DNA from: Eudorina sp. 2006-703-Eu-15
Taxonomy: Eukaryota > Chlorophyta > Chlorophyceae > Chlamydomonadales > Volvocaceae
DNA length: 64,000 nucleotides
Direction: 5' to 3'
Assembly (NCBI GenBank): GCA_003117195.1
Contig: BDSI01000005.1
Coordinates: forward strand, 542,857-606,856
This document shows positions 47,661 through 59,427 of the stretch, one piece after another. The position numbers were made by a program, and so were the translations under genes. Within the stretch, counting starts at the first letter, position 1. Each line of letters opens with the position of its first letter. The notes beneath the pieces are model-generated. The model saw nothing but the letters and a program-made list of their open reading frames with translations, was not told the DNA's origin and did not search any database.

Positions 47661-50600
47661 ATGGCGCGACTATTCTCAAAGCTGAAATCTATAGACTTTT
47701 TCAAGAAGATACCCAGGTTCGTTCCACCATTTCAATACGAAGCTACGGGAGGAAGTCATGAAAGGGTGCCTGCCAAGGCGGACGAGTGCTTAATCAACGA
47801 TGTCTTTGCAGCGATCTCACGGAAGCGACATTGACGGGCGCATGGATTTCAATACTTGCAGCGGTGATCATGGTTTTTTTGTTCACAGCGGTAAGGGAGC
47901 GCAGCATGGGAGGGACGTCTCACGTCTTGTTCATAGGATATCCATTATCCTATGTGTGGTTGCGGTGTGCTCGCGGATATTGCCCTCGGTTACAACGGAT
48001 GTTGTTGCGACCCGACAGGAGCTCATATCGTTCCTTGCAACAACAACAGCTACTCAGTTGGTAGTAGACCGCAGCCCACAAAACGAGCTTCTGAAGTTAA
48101 ACTTCAACATAAGGTGACGGACCCCGCCTCGTTTCCGTGCTGGTGCTCACATAACCCACCCGGCGCAACCCACCGGGTGCTCACTCGTTACGACCCTACC
48201 CCCTGAATTCCATCTCATCGCAGCTTTCCGGCACTTTCATGCGAATTCGCCACCGTGGATGTCAGCGACACCCTTGGCACGGTGAGGCCCAGTGTTGGCT
48301 CGGTTTCGAGGAATTGGTGATTTCTTCCAGTCTGCCGCAACAGTCTGGTGCATGCGCGGAAGGAAACCTCGACCCACAGCGCACGGCGTATGGCGCTGGC
48401 GGTGTAAGCCTTATTCATTGTCCTGTGGGGTATGTGGGGTATGTGGAACTGCACGTTAACGATCGCACTGTCACATCCGATCACCATTGTCAACAAGTCA
48501 TCTCTTGCTCCCCCCCCACCCCCCCCCCCCCGCCCATCCCCCCGCCATCACCCCGCCCATCCCCCGCCATCCCCCCGCCCACCCCCCCGCCCATCCCCCG
48601 CCATTACCCCGCCATCACCCCGCCATCACCCCGCCATCACCCCGCCATCACCCCGCCATCACCCCGCCATCACCCCATTCCCATCGCCGACCCTGCGCAG
48701 AAACGCATTAACCTGACCAAGACGGTCCGCAAGTTGCCAATCACACTCGAGCTGGAGCGCGTGGTAAGCTGTTGGGAGATGGTTGCAACGGCTTGATGAT
48801 GCCACAGTGTGGGCATGGGCAGGGGTATCAGCCCGGCAAACCAGCGCAGGACAGGCTTTGCTGGAAGCGCATTGTGTGGTACTGTACGCTCCTTGAAATG
48901 CATGGGGTGGTGGTGGGAAAAACGTGCTTGTCGCCAGGAACCTGTCCGGGGTCCTGCGATTTGGGTTGGCGCCCCGAGGAGGCGTATGCACATGGGCTGC
49001 CACACTTTCGTAAAGTCCCCGAAGTCCACTCCGCAGGGATCGGCCGTCGAGGATCACTCTCACAAGCCAGCGCCCAAGTACGATGAGGAGGGACGGTTCG
49101 ATGAGGAGCCGGACATCGACGTCACTGTGGTAGGTCGTAGGTGTCCACGGCGGTCGGCAAAGACGGGTGCCGCGGAAATGCCCGGGGGGACATTGACGCA
49201 GCGCAAGGGGCTACCTGTGGACAGCAGTGCCTGTGCCACAAGTGCGACATTGCCAGGGCTGCTCAGCGACTGGGAGCTGTCGCTGAGCAGCCAGCGACTG
49301 GGAACTGTCGCTGAGCAGCCAGCGACTGGGTGCGTTGGATCCCGGGGACCCTAAAGGCCCGCATTGAAGGCGACAGGCTCGGTGGGGCGACGATGCCGTG
49401 TCAGTCGGGGTGAGGTATGGCTTGACGGGGAGCACGGGAAGGCGCGCTTCTGTTGGGCCTCGGGTGGAGCGCGTCGCCTCCAGGACGGACTCCAGGACTC
49501 CAGCGGGCAGCGCTCTGCGGTCCGCGGTCCGTTGTTCACACCGCCAGACGCAACGGAGCTTTTGAAAATCTGCAGCTCACGCCGGGGGATGCTGCGGCTG
49601 CTGCTGTCTGGCCGCGTCTAGATGCCTGAGCTGCAGCTGCCGTACGCCCGACGCTTCTTGACGTAACAGCCGACGGAACGGGACTTCGTACTCTGCGACC
49701 CACGGGTCTGTTGCCGTTTACTACTGTGAACGCGCGTGCGCATGGCTGATAACGCAATCGTGTCCTGCTCCCGCTTGCGTTCCGACCTTCGCAGCCGCTG
49801 AGCCACGTCAACTTCGATGCGACACTCGCCCGGTACCCGATCGTGGTGGTGAACTTCTACGCACCGTAAGTTGCCCCTGGAGGGGGTGTTATAGTCGGAA
49901 GGCGAAGCTGGGGGTTACCAGATCTCGGAGATGGTGAGGTGGACAACGTATCGACGGTGCGGTGGTGGACCGCAAGCTGGTTGTTGCGCGAGGCCACGCG
50001 AGGCCACGCGAGGCGCCGCTCGTCCGCCCTGACGGACATGACCAGCGGCCGCCTGGGCATGGGGGGGAAGCGCCCCACTAAGCTGATCATGTGCTCGCCG
50101 CCCCAAGTGGGCTCCGCACCGGAAGGCCACCAACAGCCCGCGATCTCTGCGCGTGTCACCCCGCACCGTCACCACCAGCACCAAACACCGCCGCCACGAC
50201 ACTGGAAATGTCGCCACCGACAGGACGTCGCCGCAAGCCCACAGCACGCGTTTGCCCTCCCCCGCACGGTGTGTGTTTAAAAATCAAGAACCCGCCCAAC
50301 CCAACCCGCATGGTGTGTGCTTGCCGCCGGCAGTTGGTGCCACTGGTGCCAGCGGTTGGAGCCCACGTGGGAGGCCGCCACCAAGGAGGTGCACGACAAG
50401 TACCCCGAGTGGGACGGTCGCATTCGATTCGCCAAGGTACGGACGGCGCTGCCAAGATACCCCCGAATCACATGCGAGTGCCCGCCCCTCCCCGCGCCCC
50501 CGCGTGCATCTTGACGTCGCCGCGGCTGCACCTGGCGTCTTAGGGCTTCGTGCGTGACCTGACCCCTGACCCCCCCTGACCCATGGGTCGGGGCCGGGCG

Positions 50601-53374
50601 TGTCCTTATGCCGCGCGCAGGTGGACTGCACGCAGGAGATGGAGCTCTGCCGGGCGCACTTCATTCAGGGCTTCCCGTCCCTGCGCGTGTTCAGGAAGGG
50701 CCACGACGACATCTACGTCGGCGGCATGCACGAGCACGAGGCGTACATGGGTGCGTAGCGAGCGCGGACCCAGAGGGCACCCGGGAGCGCCTCGTCGGTT
50801 GTGTCTACCCTACTGCTGAGGCCGCGGGGGTCTGGCCGAGCTGCCCAGCACTCATGTATGGTGTGCCATGGTCGTGTGTGCGCCATCGTTGTGTGTGCAC
50901 CATCGTTGTGCACCGTCGTTGTGCACCGTCGTTGCGTGTGCGAGTTTCTTTGTGTGTCTTGTTGCTCCGCGAGCTCACCCGCGCGCCCTACAGGACTTCC
51001 GTCCTGTGGTCCATCCGGGCTTGGGTCTTCCAGTACAGTTGGGAAGTGGTTTGCGGCCGCCGAACCCGTGCGGTACCATCGTTTCCCGCCGTCCACTCCA
51101 CTCCACTCCACTCCACACACACACACACACACACCGCCGGTTTGGATTTTCTTTTCTTTAGCCCCCGCCGCCTGCCATCCGTCCTTGACATCACCGCGAA
51201 CTGATGTCGGGGCCCCGCAGGCGACCGCACTAAGGAGGCGCTGGTAGCGTTCGCGGACAGCCTGGTTCCCTCCGCCGGGCAGCCGCACCACAAGCACGCG
51301 GCCCTGTCGGCCGCGCCAAAGGTACCGTTCGCGCCCACATGTTAAGTGCTCCGCGTTGCCGATTCTGAAACCAAACCGTGCCCCCTGTTCCACAGGGCGG
51401 CTCAAGGATTGTGGTGCCCCGAACCATCTGCTGCTGCGCATGCATGTGTATAGAAACGTAACCTGCCCGTAACCCAACCCGTATGCGTGCGTGTGTGTGT
51501 GTGTGTGTGAATCGTTACATATCTGCCGGGCCGACACTGGCCAGGGGCGCTAACCCGCCCCATACGGGAGACCGCCGAAGCACTTTCCCCCGGATGTGCG
51601 TGTTTTGCCTGAAAAAGAGCCACCCGACCCAGTGTTGTGTTACTGCATTCCAGTCATGCGGGGTCTTCGCGTCTGTAGTTGTTCGGTGGGCGGACGCGCT
51701 GAAAGCTACCTGCTCCGTTGCCCTAAGCCCTGACCCCTTGACCACGCTGCCCTTGACCACTCTGTTTTCGCACGCGCCTCCCTCTCAACAGACGCCGGGC
51801 TGCAACCTGGCCGGTTTCGTGATGGTGAAGAAGGTGCCGGGCACCCTCAGCATCGTGGCTCGCTCCGAGGGCCACTCGTTCGACCACGCGTGGATGAACA
51901 TGACGCACCTGGTGCACTCGTTCCACGTGGGGACCCGCCCCTCGCCCCGGAAGTACCTGCAGCTCAGGAGACTGCATCCTGCGGGTGAGGGCGTGGCGCT
52001 GGTGCGGGGTTAAGAAGGAAAGGAAGACCAAACCCAGAAACGAACCCGGTGGGGGGACGGGCCATGAGCGGCGCGCCGCGGGCGGTGCCGTCTGGTACGG
52101 GTGCCGGGGGTGGGGGCGGGCGGGCGGGCGGGCTGGGAGGCCGGTAGCTGGGGCCGCGCGGGCCTCGTGAGATGACTCACACCGTCCAGCTGCAACTCCC
52201 ACCCGACAGCCCATCGGCTGCCTTGGGTCATCGTACTTGCCCGTGGCCCGGTCGCTCGGGCGGTTTGGGCCACCGTGCGGCCGGAGCCGCTGCACCTCTG
52301 CGCTGCCGTCCGGTGTCATATCCCACCGCTCTGCAGTCCGTGCGATCCAATCATGCAAGTGGGCACCTGAACGGGCCGATGGCTTGCTCCCGCAGGCCTG
52401 ACCGCCGACTGGGCCGACAAGCTGCGGGAACAGTTCTTCCTGAGCGAGCACACGCAGTCCACTCACGAGCACTACCTGCAGGTTCGGACGGGGGGGTCGG
52501 GCTGACCAGCGCAGCTGGCAGATTTCCCTTGTTGCCTTGCGGGGGTCGACAGGGACCCCGGCCGGGCGGTGGGGCGCGTGCGCGGGTCATCTTTTGTGTG
52601 GCCATCCGTGGGGCGTTAGGTAACCGGGGGCCCAAGGGTAACAATACCGGGGACGCGGTCAGACAAAGAGACGGGGCGAGAGAATGTGGAACAGACGGAG
52701 GCGGCAAACAGCGATGACGCGTGTCTCGTCACTTGGTAGGCTCAACGTGATCCCTGCGCGAGGACGCTGGTCCTGCTGCTCGATAGAAGCGCCCCCTCTT
52801 GGCGCAGAGAGCAGTGCGCTCACACACGCCGCGTTTCCCTCTTGGGCTCGCAGATCGTCCTGACCACCATTGCGCCCCGCAAGTCGCGGCACAGTGGTTC
52901 GTACGATGCGTACGAGTACACCGCGCACTCGCACACGTACCAGGCGGACTCCATCCCCTCCGCCCGTTTCACGTACGACCTGAGTCCCATCCAGATCCTG
53001 GTGGTGGAGACGGCCCGGCCCTGGTGAGCTGCCGCCGTGCGTCCACCCCAACCGAGACACCGTTTGTTGGTCAGGCGTTGAGAAGCAGGCCACCGTATAT
53101 CAACCCGACACCGACGGGGTGGGCAGGGAGGGCATGACGGCAGGCTGGGAACGGCAGCCATCCCAACCAGACGTCCAAGCCTGTGAAGCCTAGGAAGCTG
53201 TTTGGCCTGTTTCCCCCCAATCACCACCCGGTTCCGCGGCCCCGCAGGTACCATTTCCTGACCACGAGCTGTGCCATCATCGGTGGTGTGTTTACGGTGG
53301 CCGGCATCCTTGATGCCCTGCTGTACCAGAGCGCCAAGGTGCTGAAGAAGATGAACCTGGGCAAGCAGGGCTGA
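47661..53374 (+). CDS. PDIL5-4-type protein: thioredoxin domain within an ERV46/ERGIC-like membrane protein
   Basis: Plant PDIL5-3/5-4 (PDI-C) proteins combine cargo-receptor ERV parts with one thioredoxin domain and act in the ER-Golgi system. Fourteen exons: 47661-47716, 47812-47890, 48019-48113, 48224-48281, 48701-48763, 49037-49129, 49795-49865, 50334-50436, 50621-50750, 51221-51321, 51792-51984, 52396-52481, 52854-53023, 53248-53374. All phases agree; 474 residues, close to the plant length. The N-terminus KLKSIDFFKKIPSDLTEATL leads into a membrane segment (~28-43), then CEFATVDVSDTLGT and RINLTKTVRK. The thioredoxin domain has NFYAPWCHWCQRLEP with the redox pair C174/C177, and VDCTQEMELC, GFPSLRVF. 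The second ERV part has CNLAGFVMVKKVPGTL, AYEYTAHSHTYQ and YDLSPIQILV. The C-terminal anchor is CAIIGGVFTVAGILDALLY, and the last residues are basic. Identity is secure at family level. Confidence 0.95.
48607..48672. repeat. Six identical 11-bp tandem repeats
   Basis: Six perfect copies of CCCCGCCATCA, preceded from about 48510 by irregular CCCCGCCCATC sequence, in the intron before exon 5 of the PDIL5-4-like gene. C-rich on the sense strand. Confidence 0.95.
49258..49330. repeat. 28-bp tandem repeat containing inverted repeats
   Basis: CAGCGACTGGGA(G/A)CTGTCGCTGAG recurs at 49264, 49292 and, partly, 49320. Each unit contains CAGCGAC and its inverse GTCGCTG; the outer arms GCTGCTCAGCGAC (49258-49270) and GTCGCTGAGCAGC (49279-49291) pair perfectly. 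It lies in the intron before exon 7 of the PDIL5-4-like gene. Confidence 0.88.
51092..51134. repeat. CCACT and AC microsatellites
   Basis: About five CCACT units run directly into about eleven AC units, in the intron before exon 10 of the PDIL5-4-like gene. A GT run lies in the next intron near 51489-51509. Confidence 0.8.
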
Positions 53375-56300
53375 GGGCCGGACGCCGGCAGGCGCATGTG
53401 GGATGACTGGTGGGGACGCCCCAAACGCTGACGATGCGAGGTTTGCGCAGGGCGACTCGAGTGTTTGGTGACCGTGTGGGTGCGCGTGATCTCGTTTCCG
53501 GAGGTCGGGGTTCGCTCCCGGTGCGTGCCGAGTGGAGGAGCTGCTTGCTGGAGGGCAGCTGCATCTCTGCCGGCTCTATGGTTTGCCTGCGCAGCTGAGT
53601 GAAACCGCCGCGCTGCAGTCCAAGGGGCAACGAACGCTGAAGTGGGTAGTCCTGGACGGGGCGTGACCTTACTGGAGTTGACCGACAACCCAGGATTTTA
53701 CTTCAAGAGTGGATTTACGATCTGCTGTGAAAGGGCGCTTGTAGTTGCGAGCACGCCATCGACCATGAGTGGGACCCCGCGGGGTGGATTCTCTTGCCGT
53801 ATCTGCGGATGCGTTGTGTTCAGGGGCCCCGGTTACGTTACGAGCAGCGTATTCTTTCTGTGACGCAAGGAGGACTGCCAAGTCTGGAGGAGTACAAGCT
53901 TAAAACTCAGCCTTGTGACACCGTGCAGGCAGGTACAATGCTCACCAATAAGCAGCCTGTCGCATGCGTGCCGAACATTTGTCCTTTGTGAAAGCTGTGC
54001 GCATCAACTCAGAAGTTGTCTCTTTCAGGGACATGCCGATTGGGACTGACCCGCCGTCCCATCCAGGTTGATCAGACCCAGTCAAGAGGCTTCGTCGGTC
54101 CTGAGATTGACAGTTTCGTCGTTTGTGTGAGGGACTCAAGGGCTCGTCGCTAACACCCACCGTAAGACAAATGCGCACGCCCCTGGACCAGGCTAGGGGC
54201 CAGATTGTATGGTCGGAACAGACATCGGTAAGAAACTTCATACGTACAACACATCAACCAATATACCTACAGCTACCCACCCACCCAGCCACCCTACACA
54301 AGTTCCAGCCGTGCACCTCGTCGCCCAATCAGCACCACCGCGCGCTGCCATGCCAAGCCTGTGTCCAAACTCATCATCTTCGCAAATACCCAGCATACCC
54401 AGCAGCCCGGAGTCTCGCTGGCAACAATGATTAAAGCCAACCCTGGCGTGGAACGAGCCTTCTGTTTACTCATCGTTATTAGTCCGTTGTCACTCCTAGG
54501 GAACCATCGCCGCAGTGCCTTGCTGCACACGCAATCTGACCGCACCCAGCCAGCGGAACGACGGACCAATCGCGGCCCCGTCTATGCGCCCTCTCCATCG
54601 CATCCGCCCATCCGCGCACACACACCTGAACAGGCGGGTGTAAGCTGGACCGGCCGTCCGGCAAGCGCAGTGGCACGGGCCCATAAAGTTATGAATCTGA
54701 TGTGACGACGTCAAGCACTGGGTTGAGCGGCTTGGCTAACCCCGGCCATGCTTACGCTCAATTCCGCATGCACCCGGCCTCCCGTCCAGGTCCCTGGACG
54801 GCGCCGTCCGCAATAAGGGAGCACCTCAACTGGCACGCCAGTCTGAGGATTTGCAGCCATGGCCCCGCAGCCCACAGCCCAGCAGGCAGCCATCCCCCTA
54901 AGCGTCCAGCTTCAGACAGCCAATCCAAGGATGACTGCCGAGTCGGAAGCCGAAACGCAGATGCAGGGGACGCATGACCGTGCCGAAAGCGCCAAAATAA
55001 GTAGTGTTTGAAGTGGGCCTTCCCTAGAGCGCAACGGTGGGGAATACAAAAATACATACATGCAGAAGCCATCGCGCCTTATTTTTTGTGGACGCACCCA
55101 ACACGCGCCTCGAAGCCCGCAACGCGTGGGATCCCCAGGGGAGGAGAACTCAAGCCGCAGCTCGCGAACACAGCGACGACGCCTCAGCACACCGCCGCCG
55201 CCGCCGCCGTGCCGCAATCAGGGCGGTCAGCGCAGGCCCGCACCCCCCGGAGGAAACGATTGACAATGCCGCCGGACGACACCATCTAGATATGCGGGCC
55301 CACTGCACACGTGAGCCATCTAGGGGCCAGCCCGCTGTGCAACCCTCACTCGGCCCCGCGAGGGCACGGGCGAGCATTGCGCCGGCGTGAGCGCAGCGCC
55401 CCATGCTCGGCAGAAAGGTCCACGTTATCATAATACACGACAGTGCATGGGACAAAAAACACCCTTCCAAAGTAGTCCAGTTCACCTCGCCACCCGACAC
55501 AGAGGCCGGCAAAACAAGAGGGCCCGGCCGTGGCACACGCCCGCAAGTACACACTCTTCGCCCACCGATCCTCTCCTACCAATGAGCCTTCATTGTCCGC
55601 TCGCAAGCGCAAACGCTGCAAGAACCGCCTGCAAGCGCAGCGCCTGGCCACTGGGGCACAACCAGGACCTTATTTCGTTTCGCAGCAAAGCTCACCGTAC
55701 CGATCAGGGCCAATCCTCGGAGGGCAACGGACGCTGCCAGTCCTCATCCGGGTGTCTTGCATACACGTCGTGGCTGCAGCACCAGCGCCCCAACCAGACG
55801 TCGTCCCCTCCCACTGCAACAAGCAGCGAAACACCTCCTGTATGGCCCGTGTGTGATTGCGCCTTTGCTGTATTTGATTATTTTGTTTGTGGACACTCAC
55901 ATTCCTCACCGGGCACTCTGCGAATCGATGCGCCACCAAAGGTTCCCGAAACCATCGCGGAATGCCCGGCAAGCATCTCTCCGAAGCATGGCGGCCACTG
56001 GCCACCGCTTATTCCCCTGACAGCAACAACAGTTCCAGCAGGAATAGCAGAAACGGCAGCAGCAGCAGCAACATCACGCGACTGAACCGAAAGAAGTGCG
56101 CCGCCACAACCAGCCGCTCGAATACAGCGGCCGCCAGGTGGCACCTGAATATATCGTGCTCCGCTATAAGAGGACCTGGACAACATACGAGCTGCTACTC
56201 CACGCCGCTTCCAATGCAGAGGCCAGCCAGCCCGCTGGCCGGTTAGCCACTAATGGACACCGCCATCGAAAAAGACATGCAGCAGCAGCACATGCGAAAC

Positions 56301-59300
56301 GCAGGCACCCTTGGAACTGGCAAAGGCGCGAGATGCGCGCCAGAGAGTAAGGTACGACATCGTACACGCCAGGGTTGAGGTCTCTTAACTTATCGTCATG
56401 CAGGCGCTAGTCCCTCATGTCAACGCCCCATCACCCAACTCTCTGCCCGCGCCGCGCCCCGTATGTGATGCTTCGACCGATGATGCTTGAAACATCACAC
56501 TCTTCCAAGCAGGAACACACGAAGACCCGAGGGAGACAACACCGACGATAAGGCAAGATACCGCCTTGGCAGCAACCTTCCCCCATTTTGCCGTCGCGCT
56601 TGTCAAACGCAACTGCGCCTCATCCCAGTCAGGCACTCGGCTGTCCACACCTTCGCGGACATCCCGTATGCGCCACGACCACAGCGCATGCCCGACCCAC
56701 ACACTACGCCTCCGACCATCGTTCGCTACTGAGCTGCCATGGATCGTCGTCGGTTCCTCATGCTTGCAGAAAATAGAGTTTACGAACATGCACGTTTCCA
56801 GCTCCTTATTCCCGCATTCCGACACTCGACTGCCGGAACCGGCCGTGGCGCTTCCCAAGGGCCGCAGCACAGCGCCAACCGCCCCTGTCGAGGGCCCGGG
56901 CGTGGCCGTGCCATTGTCGGGGACGGAAGTCTTCTCGTATGGCACAAGGAGTACTGCTGTAGAGCGATTGTTCCGGAGCCAAGCGGAATCCAGACGCGAG
57001 GTTCCATGGCGCCGTTCCCTTCCCAGTCGAACACCAAAGCTATCAGACAGTGAGAACATGCTTATGCCCACCATGCAGAAAACCAACGCAGCGCCAGGCT
57101 ATGGGTGCCCCAACCTCCCAAGCGCACCAACCCCTTCAGAAAAAATCATCCCACATGGCATCGCCACCACCGCGATCTGCATCGCCGACGCGTCAGAGCG
57201 GACCCTTCATCCGCGCGCACGCCACACCGCCATATCCAGGACCAATCAACGCCTTATTTAGTCTCTTATGCGACCGCTCCGAGCGAACTCCGCCGCCCCA
57301 TAATGTCCACAACATCATGGTCTCCACAGCACAGCTAGAAAATGTGTAGATGCCCTGACCCGGGAGGACCAGGCTCAAGACAGCAGCATGCACCAGTAAC
57401 CCAGAGTACCCACATTCCCAGCAATGCAGCAACCCCCAAACCTCCGTCCCGCGCTCAACCACTCCCTGCTTCGGCCGCCAAGCACCGCCATAAATGACCT
57501 CCCAATCGCTAATGCTTCAGCGCCGCTTCGCGCTCCCACCACGCCTCACATATGAACCTCAGGCTCAGACCACCCTTCAAGAGCCCCCCGCAGGCCTCTT
57601 CCGCTTCGTCCCCGGTGGTGTGTATAATAACGGTCGACGAACCATGCAGGCAACGCAATCACAGCTTAGGATAGGGACAGTGGACAGTACATGCGTACAT
57701 ATGGTATGACAAGGCTGCGCCGTTGCTGTGCAGGCTCGGCCCTGGACGAACCCAGCGCGGACGCGACGCTACGGCGGGCACTTCCACGACACGGCGAATA
57801 ATGACACAGCACCCTGTGCCAGGCTTTCTGACCCATGGGCCATGCACGCGGCCAGATGACCTAGCTACGCGCCGGGTGTTGCAACAAGCTGCAAGGTTGC
57901 GTGTTCAAAGAACCGTACCCAGCAACTCCATAGCGATGGCATAGGGCAAGTCGTATTATTTCCGGGTCCCCAAGCACCTCCAGCCCCCCATGAACCACAG
58001 GAGCGGCACGCTTAGGATAAAACCATGGACCCAGGCCCGAGTCCACTGCGGAAAGCGAGGACCAGGAGCCGGAAGAGGTGAATCTGGCCAACCAGTCGCA
58101 TTGCCTAGCTCGTGGCTGTCGCTCTCGTTCTTGCTATCACCGCCCGTGGGGCCACATCCCGAGGGAAGCTACACAGGACAGCATAACACAAGTCAGGCAG
58201 CTGAGGCGGAGGAAGGATACGCATGCCAAACCTCACCCCGCCCCCAAGCCGCGTACACATCCAACGACCGGCTCTAAAATCCGCGACGCTGCTGCCCTGC
58301 CCCAATGCTATCCCCAACGGATGTGGCCCTCCAAATCCCGGCGCTAGCCTCCCAGTATGTGGCTTATTTTTGAACGCCCGCTCAGATCGAGCAATCAACT
58401 GCAGTGTACGAACATGGACTTGCGCAGGCGCGGGCTGACTGCCGCTGCAGCCGCGGGGACTTGACCCTCGAACTACCCAGCCTGGGCGGGACGACCTGGC
58501 CGTAGTCCCCATAAAAGAACGACAGACCAAGGCCCGTCACGGCGGCACCAACTCTATGCAGCGTTGGAGATAAAAAGCGACGACAGGTGCCCAGTTGTAT
58601 GCAGTCCTGCCAGCTGCAACAATACAAATATCTAGGAGGCAAGCAGTACGGGATTAGAGGCACACAAACAGCCCCGAGGCCTCGCCTTGTTCCTTGACTC
58701 ACTGGTCTGATGGTGAATCCGGCGCTTCCGTACCCCCTAGGCCACAAAGCACTGCACCAGCGACCTGTTTCGCAACTAGCCCACGCCCCGCAGCAAATAC
58801 GGAAGAGGGCCCTGTATCCATTACCATAGCACGGAAGCACCACACAAGGGCACTGGACTAATTTGGACCCGCTTTCCATCGAAGCTGCATCCACATACCG
58901 TTATTGCCAGCCTCCTTGTTCCTTAGGCGGACCAACTCCTCATCTCCGCTACAAACTCGGTGATTGGAGCAAATTTTAGACACACGAAATGAGAAAACTC
59001 GCCGCATCTGCGCCTCACCAGAGCCATCGTCTTTTCGTCAGGTCCGACCTGGGGAAGCGTCCAACCCTTATTTTGCGTTATTGCCTTTGCTGTAGCTATT
59101 GGGCAAACTATTCTTCCTCCCACCACCTCAATAATGAACGTTTCAGCCAGTTAATTTGCTTTGTTGTTGCCCGATGGACGCGGCTCCCCCATGCGCCGGC
59201 CCCATCCGCACAAGGCAATGCTGGCCGTGACCACTCCCCTTGCGCCGCAGCCGAGAACCGCCGCCGCTACCGCAAACAGCCAGGAACCCATGTTCAGGCA

Positions 59301-59427
59301 AATGTGTCGCCACCTTAAGCGGACCCATGCTGCAGGCGCATTGCCCACCGGCCGCGCGAACTGCCTCCACCGTGCCCCTTGTGATGCTGGCGACACAGCC
59401 GCTCGCGCTTCCAGTTCCGCACAAAAC
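53375..59427. other. 6-kb gene-free convergent region, probably long 3' UTRs
   Basis: No family motif or spliced gene was recognised on either strand. The plus strand stays GT-rich to roughly 54000, as expected for the 3' UTR of the PDIL5-4-like gene. From roughly 54100 to 59427 it is AC-rich, meaning GT-rich on the minus strand, as expected downstream of the minus-strand Gln-rich gene. Longer open frames (plus 55387-56085; minus 56415-57086 and 58382-58894) have no recognisable domain. I saw no TTACA (minus-strand TGTAA) in the AC-rich part. Confidence 0.45.

Noticed and set aside
55387..56085. 232-codon plus-strand open frame
   Set aside because: Ser/Thr/Pro/His-rich with no motif, within an AC-rich tract likely to be antisense to a 3' UTR.
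56415..57086. 223-codon minus-strand open frame
   Set aside because: No recognisable domain or conserved pattern, and no supported exon partners; it may be UTR sequence of the Gln-rich gene.
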